From Longitalea arenae (GTDB lineage Bacteria; Bacteroidota; Bacteroidia; Chitinophagales; Chitinophagaceae), in NCBI RefSeq assembly GCF_016924755.1, contig NZ_JAFFJX010000014.1, positions 100,446-164,445 on the forward strand: a DNA stretch of 64,000 bases. The letters are read 5' to 3'. How positions within the stretch are numbered: the stretch's first letter is position 1; the number at the start of each line of letters is the position of its first letter. A model generated the notes under the pieces. That model did no database searches. It was not told where the DNA came from and was given only the letters and a program-made list of their open reading frames with translations. Below are positions 1 to 8,831 of this stretch, one piece after another. Both the position numbers and the translations under genes were made by a program.

Positions 1-3000
1 GCGCTGCTTCTTACCATCCATGCAAAAGCACAAAAAGGAAGGCTGGAAAAAGATCTTTCAAAAAATTATTGGAATGTATGGCTCGATACAGCGGCCACAT
101 GGGAACAGGACTCGTTATGTACGCCCCCGGTCGATATAAGCAAACTACCGGTTCATGAACCCACCGGCGGCTGGCGGCAATTGAGCCGCAAGCAAGCCGA
201 TAGCCGAATTGTTCATTTGCCCGCAACCGTAGAAGAATATTACTGGGGCCGCAATGGTAATAAGTTTGGACTGGCCGGTAATTACGTCGGCGTTTCGTGG
301 TTCACTACAAGGATCGTGATTCCGGCCAGCATGCGCAACAAACGGATCGTGCTGCAATTTGAAAGCGTGCGCTTCCGGGCAGAAGTGTTTGTCAATAGAA
401 GATTATGCGGCTACGATCTTATCGCAGGTACGCCGTTCGAAGTGGATATATGCAAAGCCGTACGGGCAGGCTCCAATGAAATTGCCGTCCGCATCACCGA
501 TCCCAATGGCAATTTTGACTGGCGCGACAGCCAGAACTTTATGTGGGGTGTTTATCGCACGCAGCCGGCACATGGTTTCGGCGGTATTACAGGCAAAGTA
601 AAACTGATAGCCACCGATCACGTCTACATTGAAGACATATTCGTAAAAAATAAACCGGCCATCACCGAAATAGAGATTCAGGTTACCACCCAAAATACAG
701 GTACGAATACCGTAGCGGGTAACTATTATCTTGACATCCGTGAAGCAGTAAGTAAAAAACAGGTATATCAACAGGTATTAGGCGATCGGCGCGTTGCACC
801 CGGACAATCTACCCAGACGATTACAGTGAAATTACCGGCAGCCAGATTATGGAGTGTTGATAGTCCGAATCTGTATATAGCCAGCGTTCGTTGGGAAGGT
901 AATGGCATGAGCGACAGCAGTACACAGCGTTTCGGTTTTCGTTGGTTCCAGGTAAAAGATGTAGCTGGCGACCCTCAATTCTACCTTAACAATAAACGCA
1001 TTGTTATACGTACGGCCATTTCCTGGGGCTTTTGGCCCGAAAACGGCATTACGCCTTCTGATGAACTGGCTAAAAAACAAATCCTCGATGCCAAAAGGCT
1101 TGGTTTGAACATGCTCAATTTTCACCGCAGCATCGGGCAACGCAATGTGCTTGATTATGCCGATGAACTGGGTCTGTTATATTTTGAAGAACCCGGCGGC
1201 AATTCTTATCCGGAGAACCTCTTCTATCCAAAAAATGATCTGGAAAGAAAACAAACCCATTTTTATCTCACGGCACGCGACGAAAAGTTCCTGCGTATGA
1301 TCCGTCGCGATCGAAGCCATCCTTCGCTGGTGATCTACAATATGCATAATGAACGCGGCGCACAGCCCCAGGCAGTTGACCGCCGGCAAATGATGGCCGG
1401 GCATCGTCTGGACAACAGCCGCATTATCACCTACAATTCCTGCAACGGCAATATCAAACTCAATGAACCGGATCCCAAATTTAAACTGCACCTGCTTCCT
1501 TTTGATAGCAGCTTCCATGATTATGGCTGGTTCGATCAGCACCACGCCGGCGGGCCGGGCGTATATCACGACAACCTCTATATTCATCCCAAACAATACG
1601 CAAAGTATACCGATCATAAAGACGAGATCATTTATTATGGCGAAGAAGGCGCCATTGGTACCCCGCCCCGTTTGCAGCTTATTCGCGATGCCATTTTGAA
1701 AAGAGGTACAAATACTGGCTGGGAAAGCGAGAGCTACCTCAAATGGTACGATGCGTATGATACCTTCCTGAAAAAGAACGCGTTTAACAATGCCTTTCCT
1801 AATGTAGACAGTCTCACCCGTAAAATGGGTAATGTGGCCTATTATTACCAGGGCAGGGTGATCGAGAACGTTCGCATCAACAATACCATTGACGGATATG
1901 CGGTAAATGGCTGGGAAAGCATGAAACTCGAAAACCATTCCGGAATTGTAGATAATTACCGCAACCTGAAAGGCGACCCTGAACTCATCGCCAAATACAA
2001 CCAACCCCTGTATGTGGCTGTAAAACTGAATCGTAAAGTTTTGTCTGTAGGAGATACCACTACGATGGACTTCTTCCTGGTCAATGAAAAGAATATTCGC
2101 GGCAAGTATTGTCTTGACGTTACTGCCCGCACCGCAAGGGGCGAAACTATTTTCCAACAAACAATACCGGTGGAAGCAGAAGGCGGTATAACCTACGGCC
2201 AGCTCTTATCTGCAGGTAATCGATTAGTGGCCGTAGCGCCAGGATACACCACAATTACGGCGCGGCTTATGAAGGACCAAATGACCATCGCCACCGGGCA
2301 GGATGAATTGTATGCCGTACAACTGAATACCACGGGCATCCCGGTACAGGGAATGATCGCCGATACAAGTGGAGTTTTGCGCAACTTTTTCAAAAGTGCC
2401 AAACTGCCCCCTTTTCAAAATTACCGGAGCGGCAGGCCTCAGGGCAGCGTTTTACTCATAGGCGCTTTTGAACCTCAACAAACCGGCAATCCACTGGTTA
2501 CAGATATCCTGGAATGGGTAAATAATGGCAATACCCTCATCGTAGTTAATAATGTAGAGCGCTGGGCCGATCACCTGGCTAAAAAAGAAGTGCTCGATTA
2601 CCGCGGCTCAAAAGAATTAGGAAAGTCATGGTATGGCGGTAATTATTTTTCCAAACAACATCCGTTGCTGGCCGGTTTGCCGCAGGGCACCGTATTTAAT
2701 TGGGAGTTCCAATGTTTTGCTACCTACAATAAGAACCGGCTGGGTTTGCGCCTGAATACCGGCGAATCTGTGGTGGCCTGCGTTTCGGATCACAAACCGG
2801 AAGTGTATTCTGCATTACAAATAATACCACATGGCAGAGGGAAAATAATCCTGTGCGCCCTGGATATCTTCTCCTGCATAAAAGACATACAATTGGAAAA
2901 AAAAGCGGAAGGTGATGGCGAGCATGCATCCATGACAACCTTCAATAATTCCTTAAAGAACAGCGCCAATATTGTTGGTCAGCAATTGTTATTGAACCTT

Positions 3001-3012
3001 CTGAAGTATTAA
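1..3012 (+). CDS. Glycoside hydrolase family 2 protein (beta-galactosidase/beta-glucuronidase-like), 5'-truncated by the window edge
   Basis: The reading frame is open from base 1, so the gene starts upstream. The first residues (ALLLTIHAKAQ) look like the end of a signal peptide, which points to export to the periplasm or beyond. The order fits GH2: an N-terminal jelly-roll sugar-binding domain (about window residues 60-200), an Ig-like sandwich, then a TIM barrel. In the barrel, MHNERG (E at codon 1351-1353) fits the Asn-Glu acid/base motif, and YYGEEG (codons 1642-1647) fits the strand carrying the nucleophile Glu. A C-terminal region of roughly 350 residues has a Rossmann-like or glutamine-amidotransferase-like look that I cannot assign. 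The TTG at 181 is an internal codon and should not be taken as the start. GH2 enzymes release terminal beta-linked galactose, mannose or glucuronate; the substrate here cannot be told. A role in polysaccharide use is inference. Confidence 0.85.
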   Translation, partial: ALLLTIHAKAQKGRLEKDLSKNYWNVWLDTAATWEQDSLCTPPVDISKLPVHEPTGGWRQLSRKQADSRIVHLPATVEEYYWGRNGNKFGLAGNYVGVSWFTTRIVIPASMRNKRIVLQFESVRFRAEVFVNRRLCGYDLIAGTPFEVDICKAVRAGSNEIAVRITDPNGNFDWRDSQNFMWGVYRTQPAHGFGGITGKVKLIATDHVYIEDIFVKNKPAITEIEIQVTTQNTGTNTVAGNYYLDIREAVSKKQVYQQVLGDRRVAPGQSTQTITVKLPAARLWSVDSPNLYIASVRWEGNGMSDSSTQRFGFRWFQVKDVAGDPQFYLNNKRIVIRTAISWGFWPENGITPSDELAKKQILDAKRLGLNMLNFHRSIGQRNVLDYADELGLLYFEEPGGNSYPENLFYPKNDLERKQTHFYLTARDEKFLRMIRRDRSHPSLVIYNMHNERGAQPQAVDRRQMMAGHRLDNSRIITYNSCNGNIKLNEPDPKFKLHLLPFDSSFHDYGWFDQHHAGGPGVYHDNLYIHPKQYAKYTDHKDEIIYYGEEGAIGTPPRLQLIRDAILKRGTNTGWESESYLKWYDAYDTFLKKNAFNNAFPNVDSLTRKMGNVAYYYQGRVIENVRINNTIDGYAVNGWESMKLENHSGIVDNYRNLKGDPELIAKYNQPLYVAVKLNRKVLSVGDTTTMDFFLVNEKNIRGKYCLDVTARTARGETIFQQTIPVEAEGGITYGQLLSAGNRLVAVAPGYTTITARLMKDQMTIATGQDELYAVQLNTTGIPVQGMIADTSGVLRNFFKSAKLPPFQNYRSGRPQGSVLLIGAFEPQQTGNPLVTDILEWVNNGNTLIVVNNVERWADHLAKKEVLDYRGSKELGKSWYGGNYFSKQHPLLAGLPQGTVFNWEFQCFATYNKNRLGLRLNTGESVVACVSDHKPEVYSALQIIPHGRGKIILCALDIFSCIKDIQLEKKAEGDGEHASMTTFNNSLKNSANIVGQQLLLNLLKY

Positions 3013-3134
3013 GCCGTTGCTTGCCATCATGAGTGGAATTAATTCTACACTGGCGTGTAACCATTCAATAAGAGGCTCTTGGTCACTAGCAGTGCCCGTG
3101 GTATCAATTTTTCAGGGATAAATAAAAGAATACA

Positions 3135-3380
3135 ATGGCCTCAGAAGAAAAAATGTTCGACATCAGCTTTGAAGCGGATGGAATAAAATACACCGGCTGG
3201 GTGAACCCGTCTGACAAACTCAATGATGCAGGTATACCCGCTTCTTTCCATGTTGTTTTGAATGAAACATCCTTTGGTTATCTTTCTTATAATAACAATG
3301 AATGGTCTGTTAATGAAGACCGGCCTGAAGCATTGACAAAACAGGTGGGCAAAGCCATTGAAAAGCATTATGCCGTGTAA
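3135..3380 (+). CDS. Small protein of unknown function (81 aa)
   Basis: I do not recognise a family. The product is a short soluble protein with no signal peptide or membrane segment. It has alternating beta-type stretches (residues 7-22 and 38-58) and a helix-like end (residues 63-78). It is acidic and has no cysteines. The start ATG lies 122 bp after the GH2 stop, so it may be read through from that gene or have its own promoter. It ends one base before the stop of the convergent cinA-type gene, leaving no room for a separate terminator. A complete frame with ordinary codon use supports a real gene, but no function should be assigned. Confidence 0.6.
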   Translation: MASEEKMFDISFEADGIKYTGWVNPSDKLNDAGIPASFHVVLNETSFGYLSYNNNEWSVNEDRPEALTKQVGKAIEKHYAV

Positions 3381-3381
3381 A

Positions 3382-3867
3382 TTACACGGCATTCATTTTT
3401 AAGATCTTTTCGAGATTCTTCAACAGCTCCCAGGTATAATACAATTGAACCTCGGGCGGTTTGGCATCCGGTGCTTCCAGTTTACCTGATTTCATTACAC
3501 TTCCCGCATAGGTGATCGCGTAATATGCGTATAATTCATTATTCGATTCAGGCACTTTGGAAGCATAACCGGTGATCGCCATTCCCCAGTCGCTATGGAA
3601 CAGTTTGCAAACTTCCAGCGCCATTTCACAGGCTACCTGCTCCGATACACAATTACATGACATGGCATGAATAGGTTCTATGTTCAAATGCCGGCTCTTT
3701 TGTCCGAGATTATAAACGGTAATGCCGCCCTGGTAGAACTTCGCCGCATCCGCTGCTGTAGATAATGCCACCTGCAGGTTCCCCGATGTAACACTTTCTG
3801 CTACCGCAATCGTTTGCTGCCGTTCAATCAATATCTTTCCAATTAATTGTATAATAACTTGCTGCAT
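3382..3867 (-). CDS. CinA C-terminal domain protein (nicotinamide-nucleotide amidase type)
   Basis: At 161 aa this is a stand-alone CinA C-terminal domain (PncC family). Proteins of this family deamidate nicotinamide mononucleotide to nicotinic acid mononucleotide in pyridine nucleotide salvage. Visible family features are AESVTSG near residues 23-29, YQGGITVYN near residues 45-53, a conserved Ser-Glu-Gln-Val-Ala stretch, and DWGMAITGYA in the middle. The usual ESxTGG motif reads ESVTSG here, so one glycine is replaced by serine. The N-terminal molybdopterin-binding-like domain of long CinA proteins is absent, which is normal for the short form. The gene starts 51 bp downstream of the treX stop on the same strand and may be the last gene of that transcript. 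Activity is inferred from family only. Confidence 0.8.
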   Translation of the reverse strand: MQQVIIQLIGKILIERQQTIAVAESVTSGNLQVALSTAADAAKFYQGGITVYNLGQKSRHLNIEPIHAMSCNCVSEQVACEMALEVCKLFHSDWGMAITGYASKVPESNNELYAYYAITYAGSVMKSGKLEAPDAKPPEVQLYYTWELLKNLEKILKMNAV

Positions 3868-3918
3868 CTTCTGCCTGTCCTTTGCCCCAAATCTCTAAAA
3901 ATCCATGCCAACAGAGAT

Positions 3919-6087
3919 TCAATAAATTACAGGATTATGCAGTAAAATAATAGAACGGCCTGCAGCGGTAATTACATCGCCCGGATCGTACCGGGTACCC
4001 TCCGGTGTGATCGTATCTTTTGTTGTGTTGATCACTTCAATCCACGAATCAGCATAATTTACAGGCGGCAATTTATACTCAAGAGGATCGGGTGTACCAT
4101 TAAAGATCACATAGAAATTATCGTCTACGATCTTCTGCCCTTTGGCACTGGTCATATCGAGGTCGGCCCCATTTAAATAAACAGCAAGCGCCCGGGCGGT
4201 TTCCGAATTATAAGCGTCGTCTTTTAACTCGGTGCCATCCGGAGAGAACCATTCAATATCCTTCAGGTTGATCTCCTTGATCAAATGCCCCCTGAACCAG
4301 CGGCGGCGGCAAAACACCGGATGGTTACGGCGCCAGTGTATCAGCTGCCTGGTGAACTCGAGCATCTTCATATCCCCTTTCTGCCAGTTGATCCAGGACA
4401 TCTCGTTGTCCTGGCAATACGTATTATTGTTACCGTTCTTGGTGCGGCAGATCTCATCGCCCGAGAGTAACATAGGAACTCCCTGCGACAGCAAAAGGGT
4501 AGTAAGCAGATTTCTTTTTTGTTGGGCGCGCAGTTTATTAATGGCTTCGTCCTCCGTAGGCCCTTCGGCACCGCAGTTCCAGGAGCGGTTATGGCTTTCG
4601 CCATCGTTATTACCTTCTCCGTTAGCCTCATTGTGTTTTTCGTTATACGAAACCAGGTCATGTAACGTAAAACCATCATGTGCCGTAATGAAATTGATAC
4701 TGGCCGTAGGAAAGCGGTAATCGTTCTTATACAGGTCGGCGCTGCCCGTAAACCTTTCTGCAAATTCCGTAAGCATGCTATCGCCGCCGCGCCAGTAATC
4801 GCGCATACAATCGCGGTATTTTCCATTCCATTCGGCCCAGCCGGGTGGAAATTTACCAACCTGGTAACCACCCTCCCCAATATCCCAGGGTTCAGCGATC
4901 AACTTTACCTGCGATATGACGGGATCCTGGTAAATGATTTCAAAGAAGGCGCTTAACCGGTTAACATCATGCAGCTCACGCGCCAGCGTAGCCGCCAGGT
5001 CGAAGCGGAAACCATCCACCTGCATTTCGACAGTCCAGTATCTGAGACTGTCCATGATCAGACGTAATACACCCGGCAGGTAAGCATTCAGCGTATTACC
5101 GGTGCCGGTATAGTCCATATAATATCGCTTGTCTTCAGTAAGGCGGTAATAGGCTTCGTTGTCGATGCCTTTGAACGATAAGGTAGGCCCCATATGATTG
5201 CCTTCAGCCGTATGATTATAAACTACATCCAGGATCACTTCAATGCCAGCCTTATGCATGGCTTTCACCATATTCTTGAACTCAATGACCTGCTCGCCCT
5301 TAACACCGCTGGATGAATACCGCACATCTGGTGCGAAAAAGCCGATGGTGTTATAACCCCAGAAATTGGTCAACCCCGATTCAACCAGGTGCCGGTCGGC
5401 CACAAAATGATGCACGGGCATTAGTTCAATGGCAGTAACCCCCAGTTGCTTCAGATAATCGATCACGGCCGGGTGGGCAAGCCCTGCATAGGTGCCCCGC
5501 AACTCTTCAGGCACCTCCGGATTCATTTGGGTGAATTCCTTAACGTGCAGTTCATAAATGACCGACTGATCGTATGGAATTTTAGGTTTTTGCACATTCT
5601 CCCAATCAAAGGTTGGATCAATGACTACCGATCGGGGCACATAGGGCGCACTGTCTGTCGCGTTATAGGTCAGATCATCTTCGCCTACCCTGTATCCAAA
5701 CACACTATCGTGCCAATCAATAATGCCCGAGATGGCCTTGGCGTAAGGATCGAGCAGCAATTTATTCGCATTGAAGCGTTGACCATTAGCAGGATCGAAG
5801 GGACCGCTGGCCCGGTATCCATATAACTGGCCGGGTTTCAGATCAGCCACATAAACATGCCAGTGATGATGTTCTCTTTCTTTCATCTTTATCTTCAGGA
5901 ACTCCGTTTTACTATCCAGGTTCTCAAAGAGGCATAACTCCATCTCCTCGGCATGTTCGCTATAAATGGAAAAATTAACGCCGTTTCCGTCATAGGTAGC
6001 CCCCAATGGGAAGGCGGTTCCGGGATAAATACCCGTTAACAATCCGCCGGCTGCAGGATGAGTAATTGTTTTATTTTCCGCGATCAT
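3919..6087 (-). CDS. treX: Glycogen/maltodextrin debranching enzyme TreX/GlgX (GH13, isoamylase type)
   Basis: The 722-aa product hydrolyses alpha-1,6 branches of glycogen or branched dextrins and gives linear chains. It has an N-terminal CBM48-type domain (about residues 20-120), then a GH13 barrel. The GH13 regions are clear: DVVYNH at 287-292, the nucleophile Asp363 in FRFDLA, the acid/base Glu399 in AEPWDIGEGG, and Asp471 in TAHDGF. A C-terminal beta domain follows. It has no signal peptide, so it is cytoplasmic. The start ATG lies 9 bp downstream of the treY stop, so the two are cotranscribed. In this setting the enzyme prepares linear maltodextrin for TreY and TreZ, hence the name treX; glgX is the equivalent name in glycogen operons. 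All catalytic residues look intact. Confidence 0.92.
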   Translation of the reverse strand: MIAENKTITHPAAGGLLTGIYPGTAFPLGATYDGNGVNFSIYSEHAEEMELCLFENLDSKTEFLKIKMKEREHHHWHVYVADLKPGQLYGYRASGPFDPANGQRFNANKLLLDPYAKAISGIIDWHDSVFGYRVGEDDLTYNATDSAPYVPRSVVIDPTFDWENVQKPKIPYDQSVIYELHVKEFTQMNPEVPEELRGTYAGLAHPAVIDYLKQLGVTAIELMPVHHFVADRHLVESGLTNFWGYNTIGFFAPDVRYSSSGVKGEQVIEFKNMVKAMHKAGIEVILDVVYNHTAEGNHMGPTLSFKGIDNEAYYRLTEDKRYYMDYTGTGNTLNAYLPGVLRLIMDSLRYWTVEMQVDGFRFDLAATLARELHDVNRLSAFFEIIYQDPVISQVKLIAEPWDIGEGGYQVGKFPPGWAEWNGKYRDCMRDYWRGGDSMLTEFAERFTGSADLYKNDYRFPTASINFITAHDGFTLHDLVSYNEKHNEANGEGNNDGESHNRSWNCGAEGPTEDEAINKLRAQQKRNLLTTLLLSQGVPMLLSGDEICRTKNGNNNTYCQDNEMSWINWQKGDMKMLEFTRQLIHWRRNHPVFCRRRWFRGHLIKEINLKDIEWFSPDGTELKDDAYNSETARALAVYLNGADLDMTSAKGQKIVDDNFYVIFNGTPDPLEYKLPPVNYADSWIEVINTTKDTITPEGTRYDPGDVITAAGRSIILLHNPVIY

Positions 6088-6096
6088 ACAATTTAG

Positions 6097-8799
6097 TTAT
6101 TTGGTTTCCCCGGTAAGCAATGCTACCGGAAAAGATTTAAGCACCGCATCCAGCGGTAATTTTTTTTCTATACTAACATTTTCACCGGTAAATACATTGG
6201 TCCAGCTGGCAGGTGCATTTTCAGGAAGGGATAAAAATACATTTACTAACGCTTCTTCGCCTATATTGGCCAGCAGGGTATCCGACACCGGAGCGATCAC
6301 CAGCGCCCACTTGTTTTCATACTGGCGGGCATATGCAATGATGCCAGATTCCCGGGATGTATTTAATGGCAGATAACTGCCATGCAGGAAAAGAGATGCC
6401 AGCCCTTGGCGGCATTGCAGTGCTTTCCAGGTTACGTACAATTTTTCCAGCCCTGCGTTCCTGTTGCTGGTAATGTAATTCAACAGCTCAGCAAACCCTT
6501 TTTTCTCCTGATCTTTTAGCACCTGTAACTGTTTTTTGTGCTCATTAAAATCCACCGGCCGCCGGTTATCCGGGTCTACATAACTGGTATTCCAGAGTTC
6601 GTTGCCCTGGTAAATATCGGGCACACCAGGCACCGTGATCTTCACCAGCACCTGCGTGAGTGAAAACAGTTGCGCATACCGTACAATCGTTTTGTAAAAG
6701 GGCAGAAAGCTGGATAAAAACCCATGCTCAGCCGACAATATCTTTTCAATAAAAAGGCAACCGGCCTCTTCATAAGCTTCATCAGGCCCCTGCCAGTTTG
6801 TATACAGCTTGGCTTCCCGCGCCGATTTTATAAAATAGGCCTGCAGGCGCTGGATGTACCGGGCATCCACCTGTTCATCTTCAGGGAAACCGGCGATCAG
6901 GGATTGATAAATAAAATATTCATCATGCAATGAGGGAAGCTGTTTGCCGTCTCTGGTCACTTTGCAACCGGCATTGAGTTGCCGCCACTGCTCTACCTGC
7001 TGTTGCCATTCCTTCACAAACCAGGTAAGCACATTTACCCGCAGGCGCCCGTCTTCCCCGCGTTTGGTATCGTGGGTCGACGTGGCGTTCAATGTCCAGG
7101 GATGTTGTTGCTGCCGTTGCAAGACCCATTGATGAAAATCGTTCACCGAATAATGATCTTTATCAGGCGTATCCCCTACTTCATTATGCCCTAACAGCGC
7201 ATTATATACGTAAAAGGTCGTGTCTTCCACCCCTTTGGCGGTAAGCGGACCGGTAAATTGCATCAGCCGTTTTTGAAAAGCCAGCTTGCGTTTGTTAAGG
7301 TCCGCATCATTTTCTGCTACCGTCCACAACGATTCCAAATAATCCAGCGCTTCCTTTAACGTTGGTTCTCTTTGTACAGCCTCCTCAAAGGTTTGTCTCA
7401 GGATTTGCTTAGAAACAGCATCAACCGGTTGCCCCTCGGGATACAACCTGTACACGGGCAAACAACACATGAACAAACCCAGCGCCTGCTTCAATGCGTC
7501 GGTTTGCATCGTTTCAGGCACCAGCTGCAACCTGTATAACAAAGAGATCAGGTTGTACCATTCGCCGCCCATATACGCTTCCAGGAAGCGGCGTTTCTTT
7601 TCAAAGATGATATTCTTATATTCATCCAGTTCAGGAAACAAACTGCGGTAATAAGCCACCATTTCCTTTGCCCCGTTCGTATTGGTGAGTAACCAGTTCA
7701 CCTGCGAGGTGAATTCATAACCGGTTGTACCCTGAATGGGCCAACTGGCGGGCAGCTGTTCATGTTGCTCGAGTATTTTTTCAACGATGATATAGCAATC
7801 TTCGCCCAGCAACTGCCGCAACCGGTTCAAATATTCGCCGGGATCCTGTAAGCCATCAATATGATCTATACGAACTCCATGAATGAGCTTTTGCTGATAC
7901 AGGTTCTGCAACAGGTGATGATATTCATGAAAAACTTCTTCTGCCGAAATATTCAGCGCTATCAATTCATTTACCGCAAAAAAACGGCGGTAATTGATCA
8001 GTTGGTTCGCATCCTGCCACCAGCTCAACTGGTAATACTGTTGCTGTAAGATCGTTTGCAAGCGCCTGGTATCGGCATTTAGTAACGCAAGCGCCTGTTG
8101 AAGCGCTGCAGCCTGCGCCTCATTGGCCAGCACTGGTTTTATCAGGGATGATTTTATTTCCCGCCAGGAAGAAAGCGGCCAGCCCATCTTCGCCTCACCA
8201 TACAGGTCCTGCACCAGTTTCTCTACTTCTGCAGGCGCCTGTTCGCTGCGCAGTACCGATAGCAGCGATTCATAGGCACTGACAGATAACGGATACCGGT
8301 TATCCATATACCGCACCAAAAAGCCGCCATCACAGATATCTAAACTAAGTTCCCCCGCTTCAAGACATTCATTAAAAGGTTTGCCTAAAAAAGGGGTCAT
8401 CAGTTTTCCATGTAACGATGGGTCAGGGTGCTGCCAGTCAATATCAAACCATTTATAATAGGGAGAGTATACACCGCGCTCAAACACATCGGCCAGGCGC
8501 TGGTTGGTCATGGCATATACCATATGGTTGGGCACCACATCCTGTAACCAGGTCATATTACTTTTCCGCAACTCTGCAACGATCTGTTGCAACTGATCGA
8601 GCGTGCCAATTTCACTGTTCAGGGCATGTGAATCACAAACATCATAACCATGCATGCTGCCGGCTGGCGCGGCAAAGAACGGACTTGCATAAATAGTGGT
8701 AATGCCCAATTCGTGTAAATAAGATACTATATCGGCTACCTGTTTAAAATTAAATGCTGCATTCAGTTGTAGCCGGTAAGTTGATACAGGGATCATCAT
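6097..8799 (-). CDS. treY: Maltooligosyltrehalose synthase TreY
   Basis: The 900-aa cytoplasmic GH13 enzyme converts the reducing-end alpha-1,4 bond of a maltodextrin into an alpha,alpha-1,1 bond and so makes maltooligosyltrehalose. Family marks are the N-terminal SPFFAAPAGSMHGYDV stretch, DVVPNH beginning at residue 87, RIDHIDGL with Asp312 in the nucleophile region, and KGVEDTTFY, a stretch typical of TreY. The length is normal for the family. The start is one of two adjacent ATG codons (MM). The gene begins 32 bp after the treZ stop and ends 9 bp before treX, a tight operon. No frameshift or missing motif is seen. Together with TreZ and TreX it makes the TreXYZ route to trehalose, a compatible solute used against drought, salt and heat. 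Confidence 0.93.
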   Translation of the reverse strand: MMIPVSTYRLQLNAAFNFKQVADIVSYLHELGITTIYASPFFAAPAGSMHGYDVCDSHALNSEIGTLDQLQQIVAELRKSNMTWLQDVVPNHMVYAMTNQRLADVFERGVYSPYYKWFDIDWQHPDPSLHGKLMTPFLGKPFNECLEAGELSLDICDGGFLVRYMDNRYPLSVSAYESLLSVLRSEQAPAEVEKLVQDLYGEAKMGWPLSSWREIKSSLIKPVLANEAQAAALQQALALLNADTRRLQTILQQQYYQLSWWQDANQLINYRRFFAVNELIALNISAEEVFHEYHHLLQNLYQQKLIHGVRIDHIDGLQDPGEYLNRLRQLLGEDCYIIVEKILEQHEQLPASWPIQGTTGYEFTSQVNWLLTNTNGAKEMVAYYRSLFPELDEYKNIIFEKKRRFLEAYMGGEWYNLISLLYRLQLVPETMQTDALKQALGLFMCCLPVYRLYPEGQPVDAVSKQILRQTFEEAVQREPTLKEALDYLESLWTVAENDADLNKRKLAFQKRLMQFTGPLTAKGVEDTTFYVYNALLGHNEVGDTPDKDHYSVNDFHQWVLQRQQQHPWTLNATSTHDTKRGEDGRLRVNVLTWFVKEWQQQVEQWRQLNAGCKVTRDGKQLPSLHDEYFIYQSLIAGFPEDEQVDARYIQRLQAYFIKSAREAKLYTNWQGPDEAYEEAGCLFIEKILSAEHGFLSSFLPFYKTIVRYAQLFSLTQVLVKITVPGVPDIYQGNELWNTSYVDPDNRRPVDFNEHKKQLQVLKDQEKKGFAELLNYITSNRNAGLEKLYVTWKALQCRQGLASLFLHGSYLPLNTSRESGIIAYARQYENKWALVIAPVSDTLLANIGEEALVNVFLSLPENAPASWTNVFTGENVSIEKKLPLDAVLKSFPVALLTGETK

Positions 8800-8831
8800 A
8801 AGCGAACTCCATTTTCTAACAGGTTAGGTAA

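Noticed and set aside
1177..2160. 327-codon frame antisense to the GH2 gene
   Set aside because: Shadow of the GH2 reading frame, with no recognisable motif.
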